64,000 bases of DNA from Trichuris trichiura (taxonomy: Eukaryota > Nematoda > Enoplea > Trichinellida > Trichuridae): positions 1,612,001 to 1,676,000 of the forward strand of contig JBAJFE010000004.1 in NCBI GenBank assembly GCA_037903355.1, in the 5' to 3' direction. Positions 1 to 13,227 of this stretch are shown here, piece after piece (the first letter of the stretch is position 1; each line of letters begins with the position of its first letter). Position numbers and translations under genes: made by a program. Below the pieces are notes generated by a model. The model did no database searches. It had not been told where the DNA came from and saw nothing but the letters and a program-made list of their open reading frames with translations.

Positions 1-913
1 CACGTTTTGACTGAAAATATTTTAAGAGTATTCGAAGCAATGTGATGCGCTTAACGTAGCTTTCAAAACCGCCAAACTATCCTGCGAATATAGTGAGCAG
101 AAACGGCGGTTGGCTAACTCCCTTTTTCGTTTCGTCAAGCAACGCATTATGAACTCCGGTTCTGGATTTAAAAAAGTCTGTTTTCACTGTTTTGAAAAAA
201 ATAAAAAGCAGATTTATTATTTTACGAGGAACACAAAGCTGGAGAACGCGGAGTTGGCGGCAGCTGTTTTAGTGTGCAACTATCCGCTAGGCAGTTTGCG
301 TGTTTTATATCTTTTTTACTTTGCAAGGTAATCATCTGTTGCCACAGGTTACGGCAACTGCCCATTATCTGTGCCCGAAAAGGAAAAATTAGATATAATT
401 TGTTGTCCGAGGAGTTCAGAAAACTTTTTTAAATCATGAATAACGTTTTGAATTAATTAGGTGAGTATCTGACAGCTCAGTAAACGGTTTACAGTGAGAA
501 CAACCAAATATTTATCAGCATCATAGTAAGACCATGCTGTTTTCTGCTTTCCCGCGTTTCGTTGAAAGGAAATGCTTTATGCCTTTCCCATTTCAAACAA
601 TACTTCAGCTGACTGTTTAAAGAGGTTTATAGTGATGTTCAGGTTCATTGAAAAATATGACTTAGCTTTACCTTAACTATTCCATTGAGAGCGATGCTGA
701 TTGCAGTTCCAAACATTTAAAGACGAATTTTGTTTACGTAAGTGCTATCGATGTGAACCAGTCATCAAAACTCGCTCGCCGCAAAGCTGTCATGCTGAAG
801 GATGTTTTGGCGCATAAATTTGATCCTTAAAGAGTTCTATCCTCTGATGAAAAAGTAAATGAATAGCTGTTAAAAGTAGAAGCGTCTAATCCAAGAAAAC
901 GATAATACAAGAG

Positions 914-972
914 CTTCCGGAACTGGCTGGTTTCGCTTTCAGTGCTCTGAAGAAGGAACCAGCCAGTTTCGA
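914..972. repeat. Short hairpin with 12-bp perfect arms
   Basis: AACTGGCTGGTT (921-932) is the exact reverse complement of AACCAGCCAGTT (957-968), and the intervening 24 nt contain a second smaller complementary pair around TTTCAG / CTGAAG. The whole forms a roughly 58-nt stem-loop of microRNA-precursor size. No transcript evidence is available and the orientation cannot be decided. Confidence 0.5.
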
Positions 973-2278
973 GATTGAAACAAACTAAGCTGAAGAGGAG
1001 CAGCAGCGCAGGTTCCAATTCGAGTGAACTCATTGTAGCATCTTTCCAGTCCTTCGTCAGTACGACTTTCAGCGACAGATTACTGCTTTATGTCAATGAT
1101 TGCTCAATTGCCTAAAATGGAATGAAGTTCTCGACTAAGAATGCGTTTGAAAGCAAAAAGGTGTTCATGTACATTTCGAGCAAAAAAATAACATTCGGAT
1201 GTGCTGATTAATGCTTTTCGAAAAGCGGCTGTTGTCTTTAAATTAATTTTTGAAGGCAGCCGTAGCAGTGTCAATAAAGTGAGCTTCACCACCAAGTGAA
1301 CTTCAACTGCTCTCTTTGTCACTCATGCTTTAAATGCCTCATTGAATGAGAGGAGTCGGCAACAAAAGGTGAGCAACATTTTTTCCAAAGCATATATACG
1401 GACAAAACATATGCGATTGTATGCTTAATCAAAATGTTGGTACAAAAGTTGATACGGCAGCATTTCAGTGACTTTTGTCTCAAAGTAGCAGAGAGGCAAT
1501 TTGTTCATGTAGCAACTTCCTCTGTTTAAGCCTGTTGCGCTTATAGTGTTCCTCCTCAGACGAGTCTACTCTTTGCTTTAGGCAGCAAAGAATTCGTATA
1601 TACGCAGCGTATCTGTTGACACCAACTGCCGCCTTCCACTGGCGTCGCTTAGCTGAAACTTCTTGAGACGAAAAGAAGAATCTTCTTCCGTGCTTCGTTT
1701 TATGATTTAACAAAAATGGTAATGTTACGCTTGGTTATATCTCAAAGTTTTGTTGCAAAATTTGAAATTGTTATTACATTTCTTCTGTTGCTCTGTCTGT
1801 AGTCCTTTCAAGTTTTCGGCTGTCCTAATAAGATTTGAATTAGTAGCCCCAAACTTCCGGATCAATATAAGAACTCTACTAGCTCATAGTTGTATAAGTT
1901 GCAATCCTGAGTAGCAAATTATGCCTTTTAGAGGATGACACTGGAAGCGCTGCTAAGCACAAAATCGAGAGATATCTGCTGGGTGCTATCCATATGCATT
2001 ATCGGAAGCACGTTTTCACGCGTAAAGTCTGCCAGCTAAGTCAGCAGTTATGGACGCGCAGTGATTCCCTGTTTAAGAGTTGGTCTTTGGTGGCGGTCAT
2101 TTTAAATTTCGTTTTAAATTGCAGTATGCATCGCTGCTCTTGTAGTAACGGTGTTCCTAATTCAGTTTCGCGGGATATTCCTAAGGGACATTTCCTCATA
2201 ATATCTTTGATTTTCCAGTCCAACCTCAGCTCTCGGTTGCATTGCAACTGTTGAACAGGGCAAGTTTAATGTCAGAAA

Positions 2279-2342
2279 AACTCTAAGTTTTGCAATATTG
2301 ATTTCAACGGCAATATTTCAACTCTAAGTTTTACAATATTGA
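2279..2342. repeat. Two-copy direct repeat, period 41
   Basis: AACTCTAAGTTTTGCAATAT at 2,279 recurs with one change starting at 2,320. Each unit is about 23 nt and AT-rich. It has no obvious function. Confidence 0.6.
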
Positions 2343-5300
2343 ATTCCAATTAAACATAAAAAAGTCTAGGTTGATTTAATTGCGTCACTACCGCTCAGAG
2401 TTGGTGCTATACTTTTCTATTTCATTTCTTTCGATTCGAAGAGCAATTTTAAAAGGTACGTAAAAAACTCCAAGCAATGGACTTCAAGTGAACCTGAAAA
2501 TCGTTTGATTTCATCATTGATCGAACACTGAACTGCAAGGCGCAAGATTAAAGCGTTTCAACTTATCTAAATTTTAAATTAAATTATTGTAATTTGATAT
2601 TCTTTCGCCAAGTCGATATATGCTTTTCCGGCGCGCTTGACGATTCAAAAATTATGCTGACGTATGCACACCGCAATTTGGCATCACTGCCTGTCATGAC
2701 GACTCGTACGCAGCGCGCTGTTTCGCCGTTTCTCAAAGTGTTAATTTTTTAAATGCTTTTGAGCTGAACAACCACCGAAAAGAATGCCTTGGCAAACTTC
2801 GTTCCCCTAAATTTAAAATGCGCAATTTAACTAATGCATTTCGAATGAGACTGGAAAAAATTACTGCATTGATTCGGCAATAGGTTTTTTTCTATCAGTA
2901 TAAGTGAAGCGAATGCACTATCGCGGATGACATAATATTCTCCCGCGAGTTTGCTGTGGCCTTGAAAAATAAATCGCACCTTTCCCACGGCTAACTATTA
3001 ATTCGCGAAAGAAAAGTGCACCGCTAGGCTGCTCACGGTGAATGCAACTTTTAAATTCACCAGGCGCTGCAGTCTTCCCGCATTAATCGTTCACCTTACG
3101 GTTAATAGTTATGTCAGGCCGGCGGTTTACTTTAAACGTACAATAAGGGGAACCGTATTCCGAACGGCATTTTATCAAGTTGACACTGTTAATTATTCGT
3201 TGCAAATAGCTTGGAAGAAATTGTTTCCCGGTTTCCACGCTCCACATGTAGTAGAAACTGGAGCGAACGGTCCTCTGGAAAACGGATGAATAGTTTTCAA
3301 AATAAGATGGCCGCTTTGCAGCAGTCACTCTCGAGACTTCATTTCGCTTGCTGGACTCGTGATTGTCACGCTCGTGAGAGATTTACCCGCCACAACTGTG
3401 TTTGAACTTTCAAGCATCGTTTCATGCGTGTGCTTAATAAAATTATTCTGCTTTCATTTCCTACCCTTATACGCTACTCTGCCTAGCTGAGTTAGACGAA
3501 TCTGCTCGTAACAGCGTCATTTATTTCGCACATGGCAAAGCCCTTCTTTGGTTTGACCTGCTAACGTTGCATTCCTTCTTTTTATCCATTTGTCCACCCT
3601 GGCGCAACATTGCTCTTCCGAATTTAATGCTGCAATATTGAACGAGTTACAAATGCCTTTGCGCCCTCTTATGTCAGGCATTGTTTTTGTGTTCTACATT
3701 TTGGTCGTTAGTAGAGAGACCGTTTTCGAACAAACTTAGAAGATAATTGAGCTATGGTGAGTTTGCTTCGATTTTTGCCAAGCGACAGATTTTTTTGCCT
3801 CGTTTACCTTCTTCCCTTAGAGGAGAGATTACGCGGCCGCTTTTCCATTAATTCCTATATTCTAAGCCCATTGAAGGATTTGATACGGAGTGAGTAGAGC
3901 GTCTTTGCAATTTGATGCAAATTATTAACCGCTTCTCCTCCTGATTAGACGCCGCGAAGAGATAACGTCGTTCAAATAATATTTAATGCAATGTACACTC
4001 GTCAGGCTATGAAAGCCACCTATGCATGCAGCTAGTAGCGGGAACATATTTGCCTTTTAAGAGCAAATCAAAACAATTGCCCATCAGCGCTGCTGGACTT
4101 GCGCGCGCGCTACTTTAAGGCAGGATTTCAACGTGTAATTCAGCATTGCTTCTTTTAACTCTGTAGTTTTAATTCACGCGCAAGTTTCTTTCCTAAAAAT
4201 CGCGCACGCCATTTTCACGCCTCTTGGCCGCATTACGAGCAGGATCGCCGTGGCCTAGTTGGTCGAACAGTTGAACATAGGCGGGAGGACATTTCAACAG
4301 CTTGCATTTCACCTGACTGACCTGTTTGTACAAAGCTCGACGCTGCAGCTTGTTTATGCTTGTTGGCTACGTAAAGCTCAGGATATGATTATGATACATT
4401 ATAAGGGCATACGCTGGCCGATATGTAAAATTTTAAAGCAAACTCCGTTGCGGAGGAGTCATTTATGTCGTTCTTTGAGGCTTACGCGACGAGCTTGAAC
4501 AAACCGCGTACATAAATGGTCAACCATGACCAATGGATACCAACGTAAGCCGCTGTTCTGTCCGAAAACGCATCCCGCGTCTTCCTTCCATCGCCAGTTG
4601 ACCCTATCTAAGGTACCATGCAACCAAAGACCTTATTGTGCAATAGTTGTTTGCGGCCTATTGAGGACCGGTAATTTGTGGGTCACAAATAGCCAGTAAC
4701 TTAACGATGCGACGATCAGAGAAGCAGGTTTATCTTCCTTCATTCTGTTGCCGCGCGGGAATCACGTGAGTTCTACGGCGTGTAGCATCCTTTCAGTAGG
4801 CGGTGGGTGATTCAATGTAAATCATGATAACATTGTAATCGCTTATACTGTCAGTCCAGCCGGACGCTTCAGCCGTAACAAAACAACAGTATGTAATTGC
4901 TTATAATCATAAATTCCAAATTGAACATTGCGTGCATTCAGCTGCGTTCTCTCCGTTCCAGTTAAGCGTTAAGAGCAGAAGGAAAAACCGACTCCATCCG
5001 AACAGTGTCGGAATGACATTTCATCGTTTTTGGGAATCTATGCTAGCATATTGTTTATTTCCAGGATTGTTTGATTAGCGCTGATGCAGCGCCGATGAAG
5101 TGGAAATTTTGCAAAGCTTATTCAGGAATGGCGGCGTTACGGCTTTACAAAATGGCCTTTCCAGCTTGGCACTTAACTTTATGCTAATTTGCCGGCCTTT
5201 CGTAGGTACACTTTTGCCGATGCCTTAACCGTCTGACTGCGATGCAACCTCCGTGCGGAAACGTAACGAAGCGGCCTTGTGTTGTTACTGTCTGCAAGCA

Positions 5301-5482
5301 TGGCGATATGACCACCTGGAGAAAAGCAAGCAACCACGTTGGCGCTTTATCCTGCTTCTCTTTCTCGTCGTCGTCCATGTCTGTTCGTTTCTGTTGCAGC
5401 TAACAGCGTTTCATCCGATTTTACCAAACACTGGGCAGCCATTATTGAGTACTTTTATCCTTTCTTGTTCGTCAAGTCATTC

Positions 5483-8400
5483 ATGCGTTTTCGCTTACGC
5501 TACTTCCTTCTATTGTCCATTAATGTCATCGTCACGTTCTTGGTGGTCTACTTTGTCAATCGTAAATGTTCAATTGGTCGCTTTCCTCAAGTCGAGCGAC
5601 ATTTTGCGAAACCAAACGTAGCAAAAGAAGACGAGACTATTCAATCAAGGTTCGCATGGTCAACAGTAGGCTTGGACGTCCGGAACGTTCTGAACAAACT
5701 GGCAACGATGCGTTGGGAAAAGCTACTTTCCGTACCGGATTGCGGAAATCGTTTCGTCTATCCGTCTTTGGATTTCCAAGAATCGTAAGTAGATCAACAA
5801 CGGGATTGATGCTTATCTTGGCTGCTCGATATGTAAGGCTGCTTCGCTGATAAGCGCACATTAACAAATCTTTTGTGGACGGCATTAAAGTCTATTTAAA
5901 TTCTGCTTGCCTAAGGAGAATTGTTGCAGTAGGTCAAGTAAGTGGGGCTGCGTTGTGAAAAAAAGTAATCATGACGTATAGCCTTTTAAGGAACGTGAAA
6001 CTCTTCTACCGAAAGCTCGATTTAACTCGCTTAATCTACTTTGCTTGCGCGTAGGCTAAATTCTCAAACGGGGACACTTTTTGCTGATTGTGATATTTCT
6101 TCGTTTGCATTTCAAGAGAACTGGAAGAGGGGCAGCTTTTTATTCATGCAGCGCTAAGCAAGCGAGTCTATTGCATTGTGTGACCGTCACTGGCTGGAAA
6201 ACAGCTTTCATTTTTTCCTCCGATTGTTTGCGGGGATTCCTGAAGAGAAATGTTGTTTTCAACGCTTACTTAACCTTACGGGCAGTCTGCTCTACTCCGA
6301 GTTAAACGAGGCGCCGTGAAGTTTTTATTGTCTGGTCAGCTCCTTTAGCCATTTGCATGCATGCAATCATTGGCGTAGTTCCGCTCCAGTGATACAAAAA
6401 CAATTGCTCATCGATTGCTAAGATTGGTTCCCTCCATTTACGAGCGAAAATGCATACAGATCGTTTTAAAAAATTTTCTTCTCCTTCACAATGCGTAACA
6501 ATAGTTAAAATAGTGCGAGCTGCTTTCCCAAATAGGTTTCATGGAGATAACAAGCCAGCTTAAATTATGTAAACTTGCTTGAGAACGTGATTATCGTTCA
6601 GCGGAGTTTTTGAATATGACATTATGCAAATTTGAGTCGAGACACTTTTGCATAATATTACGTAGCTGTTTTGCCATATTGTTTAACTGGAGTTCAATAG
6701 AAAAAGTTTTCCGAGAGGAAATCTGCTTTATGCGCTCTACGCATAGGATCAAACCTATGCAAGCTCTGGTAAGCTTGAAAAATACCTCTCAGCAATTTTC
6801 AGTATGAGTTGATCTTTTAAGTTATCCGATTCCATTGGTGTTATAACGAAAATATACAAAACAAAGCTTTCTACGTCACTGGTAAGGCGAAATGCTTCTG
6901 CTAGCGAGGGAATTCACTGCCTGAACAAAAAACGTCTTTACAGTTTCAAACGCGATTGCAATGAGGACGATTCATGAAGAAAAACTCGCTGTCGACATGA
7001 TTTTTGCAACACCCGTTAGGTTGTTCCACTCAAATCGATCTTTACGTCAAAGAGCAAATGTTCGTCTGCTGGAAACATCTGGTTTTTCGGGAGCAACAAA
7101 ATGTAGCAACCAGTCTTAACCTGATTCTGATCATGACCAGCGGAAAAACATGCTTAAATTGTTATCCGTTTATGGGCATAACTTTTTCCTATCCCATAAA
7201 AGTCCGCAACGTTTTTGTCTGCTCATACTAGGCGGGCTGATTACAAATCTTCGTCATTTTTATTCGGGATAGGCAAACGCTGATATTGTTACCCCTCTTT
7301 AGGGTAAAATTCAATGGTTCCAAATCTCGCTTCAAAAATAATGGAAAGATTTCATTACACGTATGCAGAGGGTTCTCGGGAAAACAATTTGGCGTAGGAC
7401 AATCATACCTAAAGAAATTTACATATTCAGATTTTACAACTACAACGTCGTTCATGTAAAAGCGAACTATGTTTGCATAATTCTCTCGGCCTAATGAGCT
7501 TAGGGCAAAAAATTTTAAATGTTCCCACCCTAGTTAACCGTAAACCGTTTTTAAAAGTTTTATGCGCGTACGTGACCACAGTTTCCCGCTTCTATCAATG
7601 CTGTACTTTGCAGCACTTTTGAGCAGTGATAAAAAGATTACGCTTCGCTACTAATAATTGACTAAGAGACTTGCGGATTGAATATATGCTTGCTAGAAAC
7701 TTCATTTACATTTCTGTACATATGTGGTAATCTGCTTAAGCTTGTTGCCCCAACGCGACTTCATACCGAGCGAATCTACTAGGGAATCCGTTCCTGTCGT
7801 TCGGACGGACGCATGGAGCAGCTTCGTGGATAAAATAAGCAATTGTGAAATTTACCGGGACAACGACCTTCTCAAGCAGGCGATGTATCAGTTGTCAACA
7901 ATGAAAATACTGAAGTCAGAGATTCTACGAGGCGGTACTCAAGTGAAACTATTGCTCACCTTCGAAAATGGCCGTCACGGAGTCTTCAAACCAATGAGGT
8001 AAAAGAGAATGCTCAATCTGCATGTCGCTTTCAGCGCCCGGCGTTTAGGTTTGATCGAAATCACGAAGCCGACCCAAATCACTTTTACTTCAGCGATTTT
8101 GAACGGCACAATTCGGAAATAGCGGCTTTCCACTTGGACAAGTAAGCGAGCAAGATTCACTTGGCTTACTTACGTTGTTGCATTTATGTTAAAACGACAA
8201 TGATAGGAATGCAGATTAACTTGCAAATCACATTTTACTGTAACAAGAGTCTGGCATCGTCCAAAATACAAGCATATACGTTTCCAGTTCACGCTAAATC
8301 CTGAATTTTGAGTTCTTTTTTAAAAAACTTTCAAAATTCATTGGCCGTTGCGTTACTTTGAAAATTTTTTTGCATTATCAACATTTGTTTAACTGTACGT

Positions 8401-9977
8401 AGGACGCCATTTTAACTTAAATCAGTTTTAAAATTTATTTACAACTCACGTAGCTATTTAGGCTGACTTGTAAGTCGTTAAAGTTATGTGATGCACCTTT
8501 TATAGGCAAAAAAAAATTTTAAATAAAGTATGCTAAATAAGAATTTGTTTCAACAGCGTAAACGAATAGCTAAGTAGAGCATCTAATCCGAATAGTTAAC
8601 GCGTCACTATCGTCTTTTCGGTTTAGTTTGCTTCTTAATAAGCTCGTTTTTAAAATAAGTACATTTGGATGACACTGAGTAATCTGTAGAGCAGTTTCCA
8701 CTTTGAGTTGTCGAATAACTTTTGCTGTACAGAGTTTTAGGTTATCATCGAGCAATTCCAACCATTGGACGGGTACTCAATTTGACAAGTGATCTAATGG
8801 AGACTGCTGACGATACATTGCGGGATACCTTCTTTTACTCGCCAGGTTGTACGCAAGATCAAACAACTTCGTTTGCATATTGTTTTTCTTCAGTTGGCAA
8901 TCTTTGCTTCGTCAGCCTTTGCAAGTATTATTGCATGACAGGAATGGCAATATGCGGGAAACCTGACCAGAAGGAAGGCTCACTACAAATGTTTATTAGT
9001 CACCCTCATACTCCCTTCAGACGGGTCACTTCTCCATACAGAAGGTAGGCATTAATCCGTTTCGGCTCAATCTTGCTTGCGCGAATAGGGGCTCCAAATT
9101 TTAACGCCTCAGTGTTATATAATTTAAGCAAGATTATCAAGCTCCACTGCGCTCCGGCTGGCGGCGTTGCGTGGGATTTTTCAAAAATTAGGCATACACT
9201 GCTAAGCTTATCCGTCCTTACATTATAGAAGACATCTTAAAGCACTCGAACTTAGCCAACCGTTTAACAGGGCTTTCTTTTATGCACAGATGGAATGACG
9301 CAAAAGGTTCGGATAAATTCTTTTTCAGAACATATTCAAAGAAAAGGCAAAAGGCAGAATGGCAATTGAACAATACGTATTGCGAGCGACGCCTCCTTAC
9401 GAACGCCTCATCACCGTTTAGTAAAGGCAGAAAGCTGCTAGATCTTATCGACCTTAGCGTGCTTGACTTTCTCATGGGTTAGTCATAGTGCACTATTCTT
9501 TTTGCCATCTGTTGTCATTGAAAAATTATTGAAGGCAATCAGGATCGTCATCATATGGACTCGTTTGATTTTGGAGATGTCGAGGAGTACTCGGCTGTCC
9601 ATGTGGACAATGGAAGAGGGTACGACGCTTTGAAACGACCTTAAATTTCAATTCTTACCGCTTACAGGTTCGGAAGGTCGGATTTCGACGATTTCGACAT
9701 TATTCTTCCTTTGGTCCAGTGTTGCGTCATGAGACCTTCAACTGCCAGAACTTTGATTAATTACTACTTTGGTAAAGTGAGTATAGGTGAAGCTCTTCGT
9801 CGGTCGCTCAGTTCCGATCCCGTAAGCCCCGTCTTGGCTACGAAACATCTCGTTGCCGTCAATAGGAGATTGGAAACGGTTCTTTTCGAACTGGCAAAAT
9901 GCATTCACAAAGCCGGGGGCGACTACAAAGCCGTGCTGCTCCAAAGATTGCCCAAAAAAGGAATGGCCAAAAAGTAA
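5483..9977 (+). CDS. famk-1: FAM20-type secretory-pathway protein kinase, complete, 8 exons
   Basis: FAM20 kinases phosphorylate secreted proteins or proteoglycan sugars in the Golgi. My exon model is 5483-5784, 7741-7998, 8049-8141, 8733-8845, 8894-9044, 9329-9477, 9535-9619 and 9668-9977; phases agree and total 486 codons plus TAA. Residues 1-30 give a short cytoplasmic tail and one membrane segment ([19 protein letters not shown]), a type II anchor. Seen in order: FKPM with the nucleotide-binding Lys (K184), [13 protein letters not shown] with the helix Glu (E210), SPVGNLCF, a cysteine-rich stretch ending [18 protein letters not shown] with the catalytic Asp (D359), and HVDNGRG with the metal-binding Asp (D380). 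The [11 protein letters not shown] run favours FAM20C over the xylosylkinase FAM20B. Intron 1 is about 1.96 kb, several others about 50 nt. The weakest part is the link of exon 1 across the long intron. Confidence 0.92.
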
Positions 9978-12261
9978 CCGTTGTCACTCAGCTAGTCAAA
10001 AACAAAACACTTCCCTGAGTCATTGTTGTTACTGTTGCTGTTGTTCACGTGGACAAAGCTTCCCGTTGGCGCACTTTTGGCGGGAAGATAACTTCTTTTT
10101 ATCGAAGTTTTAAAATTAAAAATGCCACAAACAAATCTACGCCGCCTTCAAAAACTATACAGAAAGTACGCGGAATGATGTTTCCCGTAAAACAGCTTCG
10201 AACTGAAGCTTATCTTTTTAAAGTTCGCTCTAAGGCTTAAGCATTTAACAATAGCCTAAGCTTCTTTGCCAGCAGTTGAAGGCGGGTGGACAATAACGCG
10301 TTGAACTTAATGCCACCTGCGGAGCCGAATAGATTTGCACGACACCTTTTCATAAATTTCCTGTCGAGCGGCACCTGTACGGTCGTAAGATGCCGAGCAA
10401 ATAAGCAAAGGGAAAAACAGCACGGACAAGCCTCTTTGTACGTTGTGGAGGGAAAGGTTGACAAACTATTTGCTCGCGTGTTCGACAAACGGAAACCAAC
10501 CCGCTGTAAAGCACTGACGGCAACAATTTTTAAATTCTTCGCCAGAGCAATCATTGGACAAATTGTTCGAGGAGAAAGCATGAAAGCATTTTCATGCTTT
10601 TGACACGGTGAGCAGTTTGCTACTCTCGGTGCTAGAAGATCAAACAAAGATGATTCGCCGGACAGGTGCATCCGCCTATATCTTAGCAACAAAAACTCGT
10701 GATACACTAAGCCGTCTTTACCGGACAGCAGCCGCGTTTCTAATCACAATTAGTGGAAGGCATTTGAGAAGTGATAAGCCCGTAAGGCGACTTCGTCTGC
10801 ATCTCGCTTTGTCCTACAGTGAGAGCAAAGGTAACAGATCAATCCTTCAATTATTTTCATTAGTCATTAGTTTCACATTTTTGAAATTATGCCTAAAAAA
10901 CTCATTCACCTCCCAACTAAGATATATTTATCATAGTTAGCTCATTGTACGCTGTACAATAAGGACTTCCTTTTGAGGTCGTCAAGGCTATACTAGCTTT
11001 AAAAAAATTAGCTCGAACGTTAGTATGACAAAAAAATTTGAATATATTAAGCCTGAACGGTTCGGAAAAAATAAGTTTGAAAAAATATATATATATTTCG
11101 AAAAACGGGGTGTCATTTAACAGGCTTACGTTGTTTTATATATGGTTTTTTGGTTCACAGGTTTGGCCTGTTTGATGTATCTGTAGATAAGTTTATTTAC
11201 AGATACATTAAACAGGTCAAATCCGTGAACCAAAAGACCATCTATGAAATATATATATAATTATAATTAATAGTATACATATATCAAGTATTCAAGAGGC
11301 CATGTTGACTCACTACTCACGCTACATGTCAATATGTAACAAAAGGCTTTCCTGTGGTATATACTGCAAATAAAAAATAGCCTTCGCGCGGATCGAACAT
11401 TGACACGTACACTTTCATTCCTGCCCTCACTCCATCGGTCTTTCGCGGGCCACGAGCGAATAGGCCACTCTTCCCTCCTCTTGCTCAGCTGTTGGCTGAG
11501 CAGCCGCCAGCCTATAATCCATGCAAAGTGGAGGCAAAGTTCTACTTCGTAAAAAATGATGACAACATAGCCTTTGGGTAGGCAGTAACGTATCTCAAGA
11601 ATTCAGACGACATCATTTCCTTTGATAGTATTAATTCAAATGGGTCTTAAGCATTGTTTTAGATCTGCAACTGACCATGGGCTTCCTGTTGACGCACTGC
11701 TTCTCCGCAGAAAGCCTGTCTTACTTAGAAAAAAGTAAATAAACTCACGACGGGCCCAACGAAGCAGTCCTGGTTGGATTTTAAAGAATTTCGCTAACTA
11801 ACGAATACTTTTGATTTTACAAGGCAGTGAGAGCACTTTGGCATCCCGTACTGTCACTTCCCAACCGAAGCTTTCCTAAAAAGACTACTAGTGGAAAATG
11901 ACATTGATTGGCTGTCCAGTCAAATCAGTCGATACGCTCTTGAGAGCAGAAGTCGGTTAGGCTAATAATGGAGTAAAACAGGAGGCTCCCATTGGTCGGT
12001 TGGAGCGCCCAAATTGGATCGATCAAACTGGACAATGCATAAGGAGGCCAAAGTCGGTAGCGGTCGGATATCGGTAAGCTGATTGGCGCCTGGACAGCTT
12101 GTTTTGCTCCATTCTCCGCTCCCGCGCGTTGGTTGAGAGTTAGGCTCGTGTTGGCCATTGATTTTGCCTCCGTTGACGCCAGGCACGGGGCTTTCCTTCT
12201 TCTGCACTCCCGGCGAACAGCTGTTGGTCGGTCGTAAAGACGAAGCCTTTCGGCTGGATAT
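9978..12261. other. Intergenic, no recognised gene
   Basis: Between the FAM20 kinase stop and the cysteine-rich protein. Overlapping open frames of 105-156 codons occur on both strands at 10.2-10.9 kb, but none shows a family motif or plausible splice structure, so I do not call them genes. An AT-rich run and a large hairpin lie at 11.08-11.25 kb. Confidence 0.5.
11134..11252. repeat. Imperfect 57-60-bp inverted repeat (foldback element)
   Basis: The left arm (11,134-11,190) contains TTTTGGTTCACAGGTTTGGC and the right arm (11,193-11,252) contains its near complement, with only two or three bases between them. Arms differ at scattered positions, as expected of an ageing foldback element. No coding content; flanks are AT-rich, so a target duplication cannot be read. 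Confidence 0.75.
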
Positions 12262-13227
12262 ATGCAAGTCTCTCCAAAAGGAAAATCATTCAAGCAGATG
12301 AGTGAACCATCCGTACGAACAACCAATTCTGTCACCATCCGTTGGCTTTGCCTTTTTTGGTTCTTCATTCTTCTTTTTCATAGTTCAACGGGACTACCGT
12401 CGCCGTCTGGAAAACCGTACGAAATTAAACTGCTCAATTCGCATGGCCCTTGTGACTTTGTTGGTTTAATCCGGTGCTTCGTCAATACGCTGGACGACTG
12501 GGCATGGTCACTATGGAACATAAAGGATAATATCGCCATGCTCGAGGATGACGGTTGCAAAAACCACAGAGAATTGGGAAATTGCGTCTTCTACGAGGGA
12601 TGTTCAAGAATGGAAATTCTCGAAGCGAGCACGCTCGTTTCCGAACTGTTGGCTCATCAAAGAGGTGCAACCTCATTTTTGAAAAGCTACTTCCTGGCTG
12701 ACTTCTCTTGCAGCGAAGAGGGGCAAATTATTGTGCACAGTCACAGGGAATGCCTACTCAAGGAGCACATAGGTGACCAAGCAATTGACGCTTCCACCTA
12801 TCTGGAACACAGGCTTCAGGAATATAGCATGAATGGCTCCGACGACACGTATCATCAATGTGAATTATTGAAGGAACGAGCTGAGCTCATGTACAGAATA
12901 GGCGAAGAGGAGTGCCCACCGGCGGGTGGCCTCCTGATGTGTCGCTCCCTTATCGACAGCTTCATTTACCTTTATCCGAATCGTTTTGAATTTTGTGACG
13001 TCACGTGCAATGTGCCAAAGTCTACCTCGCTGCCTCCATACTTGGACGAACTGCCCAGTGATGACGTTATCACTAATCGAGCCGGCGCGCTGAATCATGG
13101 ACAGGGCATGGAATACAGTAGCGCGCAGGGCAGCGGAACCACGCCAACAATTACTGCATCGATATATGGTATACCAATGGCAGTTGGGATCTCGCTGATT
13201 TTGCTAAGCGAGCTTTTTGCGGCTTGA
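12262..13227 (+). CDS. Secreted 12-cysteine protein, probably GPI-anchored, single exon
   Basis: A 321-codon open frame without introns. A hydrophobic core (WLCLFWFFILLF) followed by HSSTG looks like a signal peptide; a second ATG at 12,298 would place that core closer to the N terminus and may be the true start. The mature part has twelve cysteines, suggesting six disulphides, in a helical, acidic context. The C terminus is a Ser/Thr/Gly-rich stretch followed by a hydrophobic tail ending LILLSELFAA, which is the form of a GPI-attachment signal. The spacing recalls the nematode T20D4.11/DUF19-type domain, but I cannot confirm membership. No catalytic motif is visible; a surface or cuticle-associated role is inference only. 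Confidence 0.75.
   Translation: MQVSPKGKSFKQMSEPSVRTTNSVTIRWLCLFWFFILLFHSSTGLPSPSGKPYEIKLLNSHGPCDFVGLIRCFVNTLDDWAWSLWNIKDNIAMLEDDGCKNHRELGNCVFYEGCSRMEILEASTLVSELLAHQRGATSFLKSYFLADFSCSEEGQIIVHSHRECLLKEHIGDQAIDASTYLEHRLQEYSMNGSDDTYHQCELLKERAELMYRIGEEECPPAGGLLMCRSLIDSFIYLYPNRFEFCDVTCNVPKSTSLPPYLDELPSDDVITNRAGALNHGQGMEYSSAQGSGTTPTITASIYGIPMAVGISLILLSELFAA

Larger units (their letters stand above)
1..5482. other. Long stretch without a recognised gene
   Basis: I see no exon that I can connect to a known family. Open frames here are short (under about 90 codons), lie on both strands and have no family signature. The only structures I picked out are a hairpin near 0.9 kb and a short direct repeat near 2.3 kb. 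It contains whatever promoter drives the kinase gene starting at 5,483. Unrecognised lineage-specific exons cannot be excluded. Confidence 0.5.

Noticed and set aside
4248..4330. tRNA-like start (CCGTGGCCTAGTTGGTCGAAC) that fits an A box
   Set aside because: No B box (GGTTCGANNCC) or acceptor-stem complement follows within tRNA distance; probably chance or a SINE remnant.
10237..10707. 156-codon open frame on the minus strand
   Set aside because: Overlaps comparable open frames on the plus strand, has no domain, signal peptide or splice structure, and no recognisable relatives.
11925..12368. 147-codon minus-strand open frame upstream of the cysteine-rich gene
   Set aside because: Partly antisense to that gene and without family features; composition gives no support.
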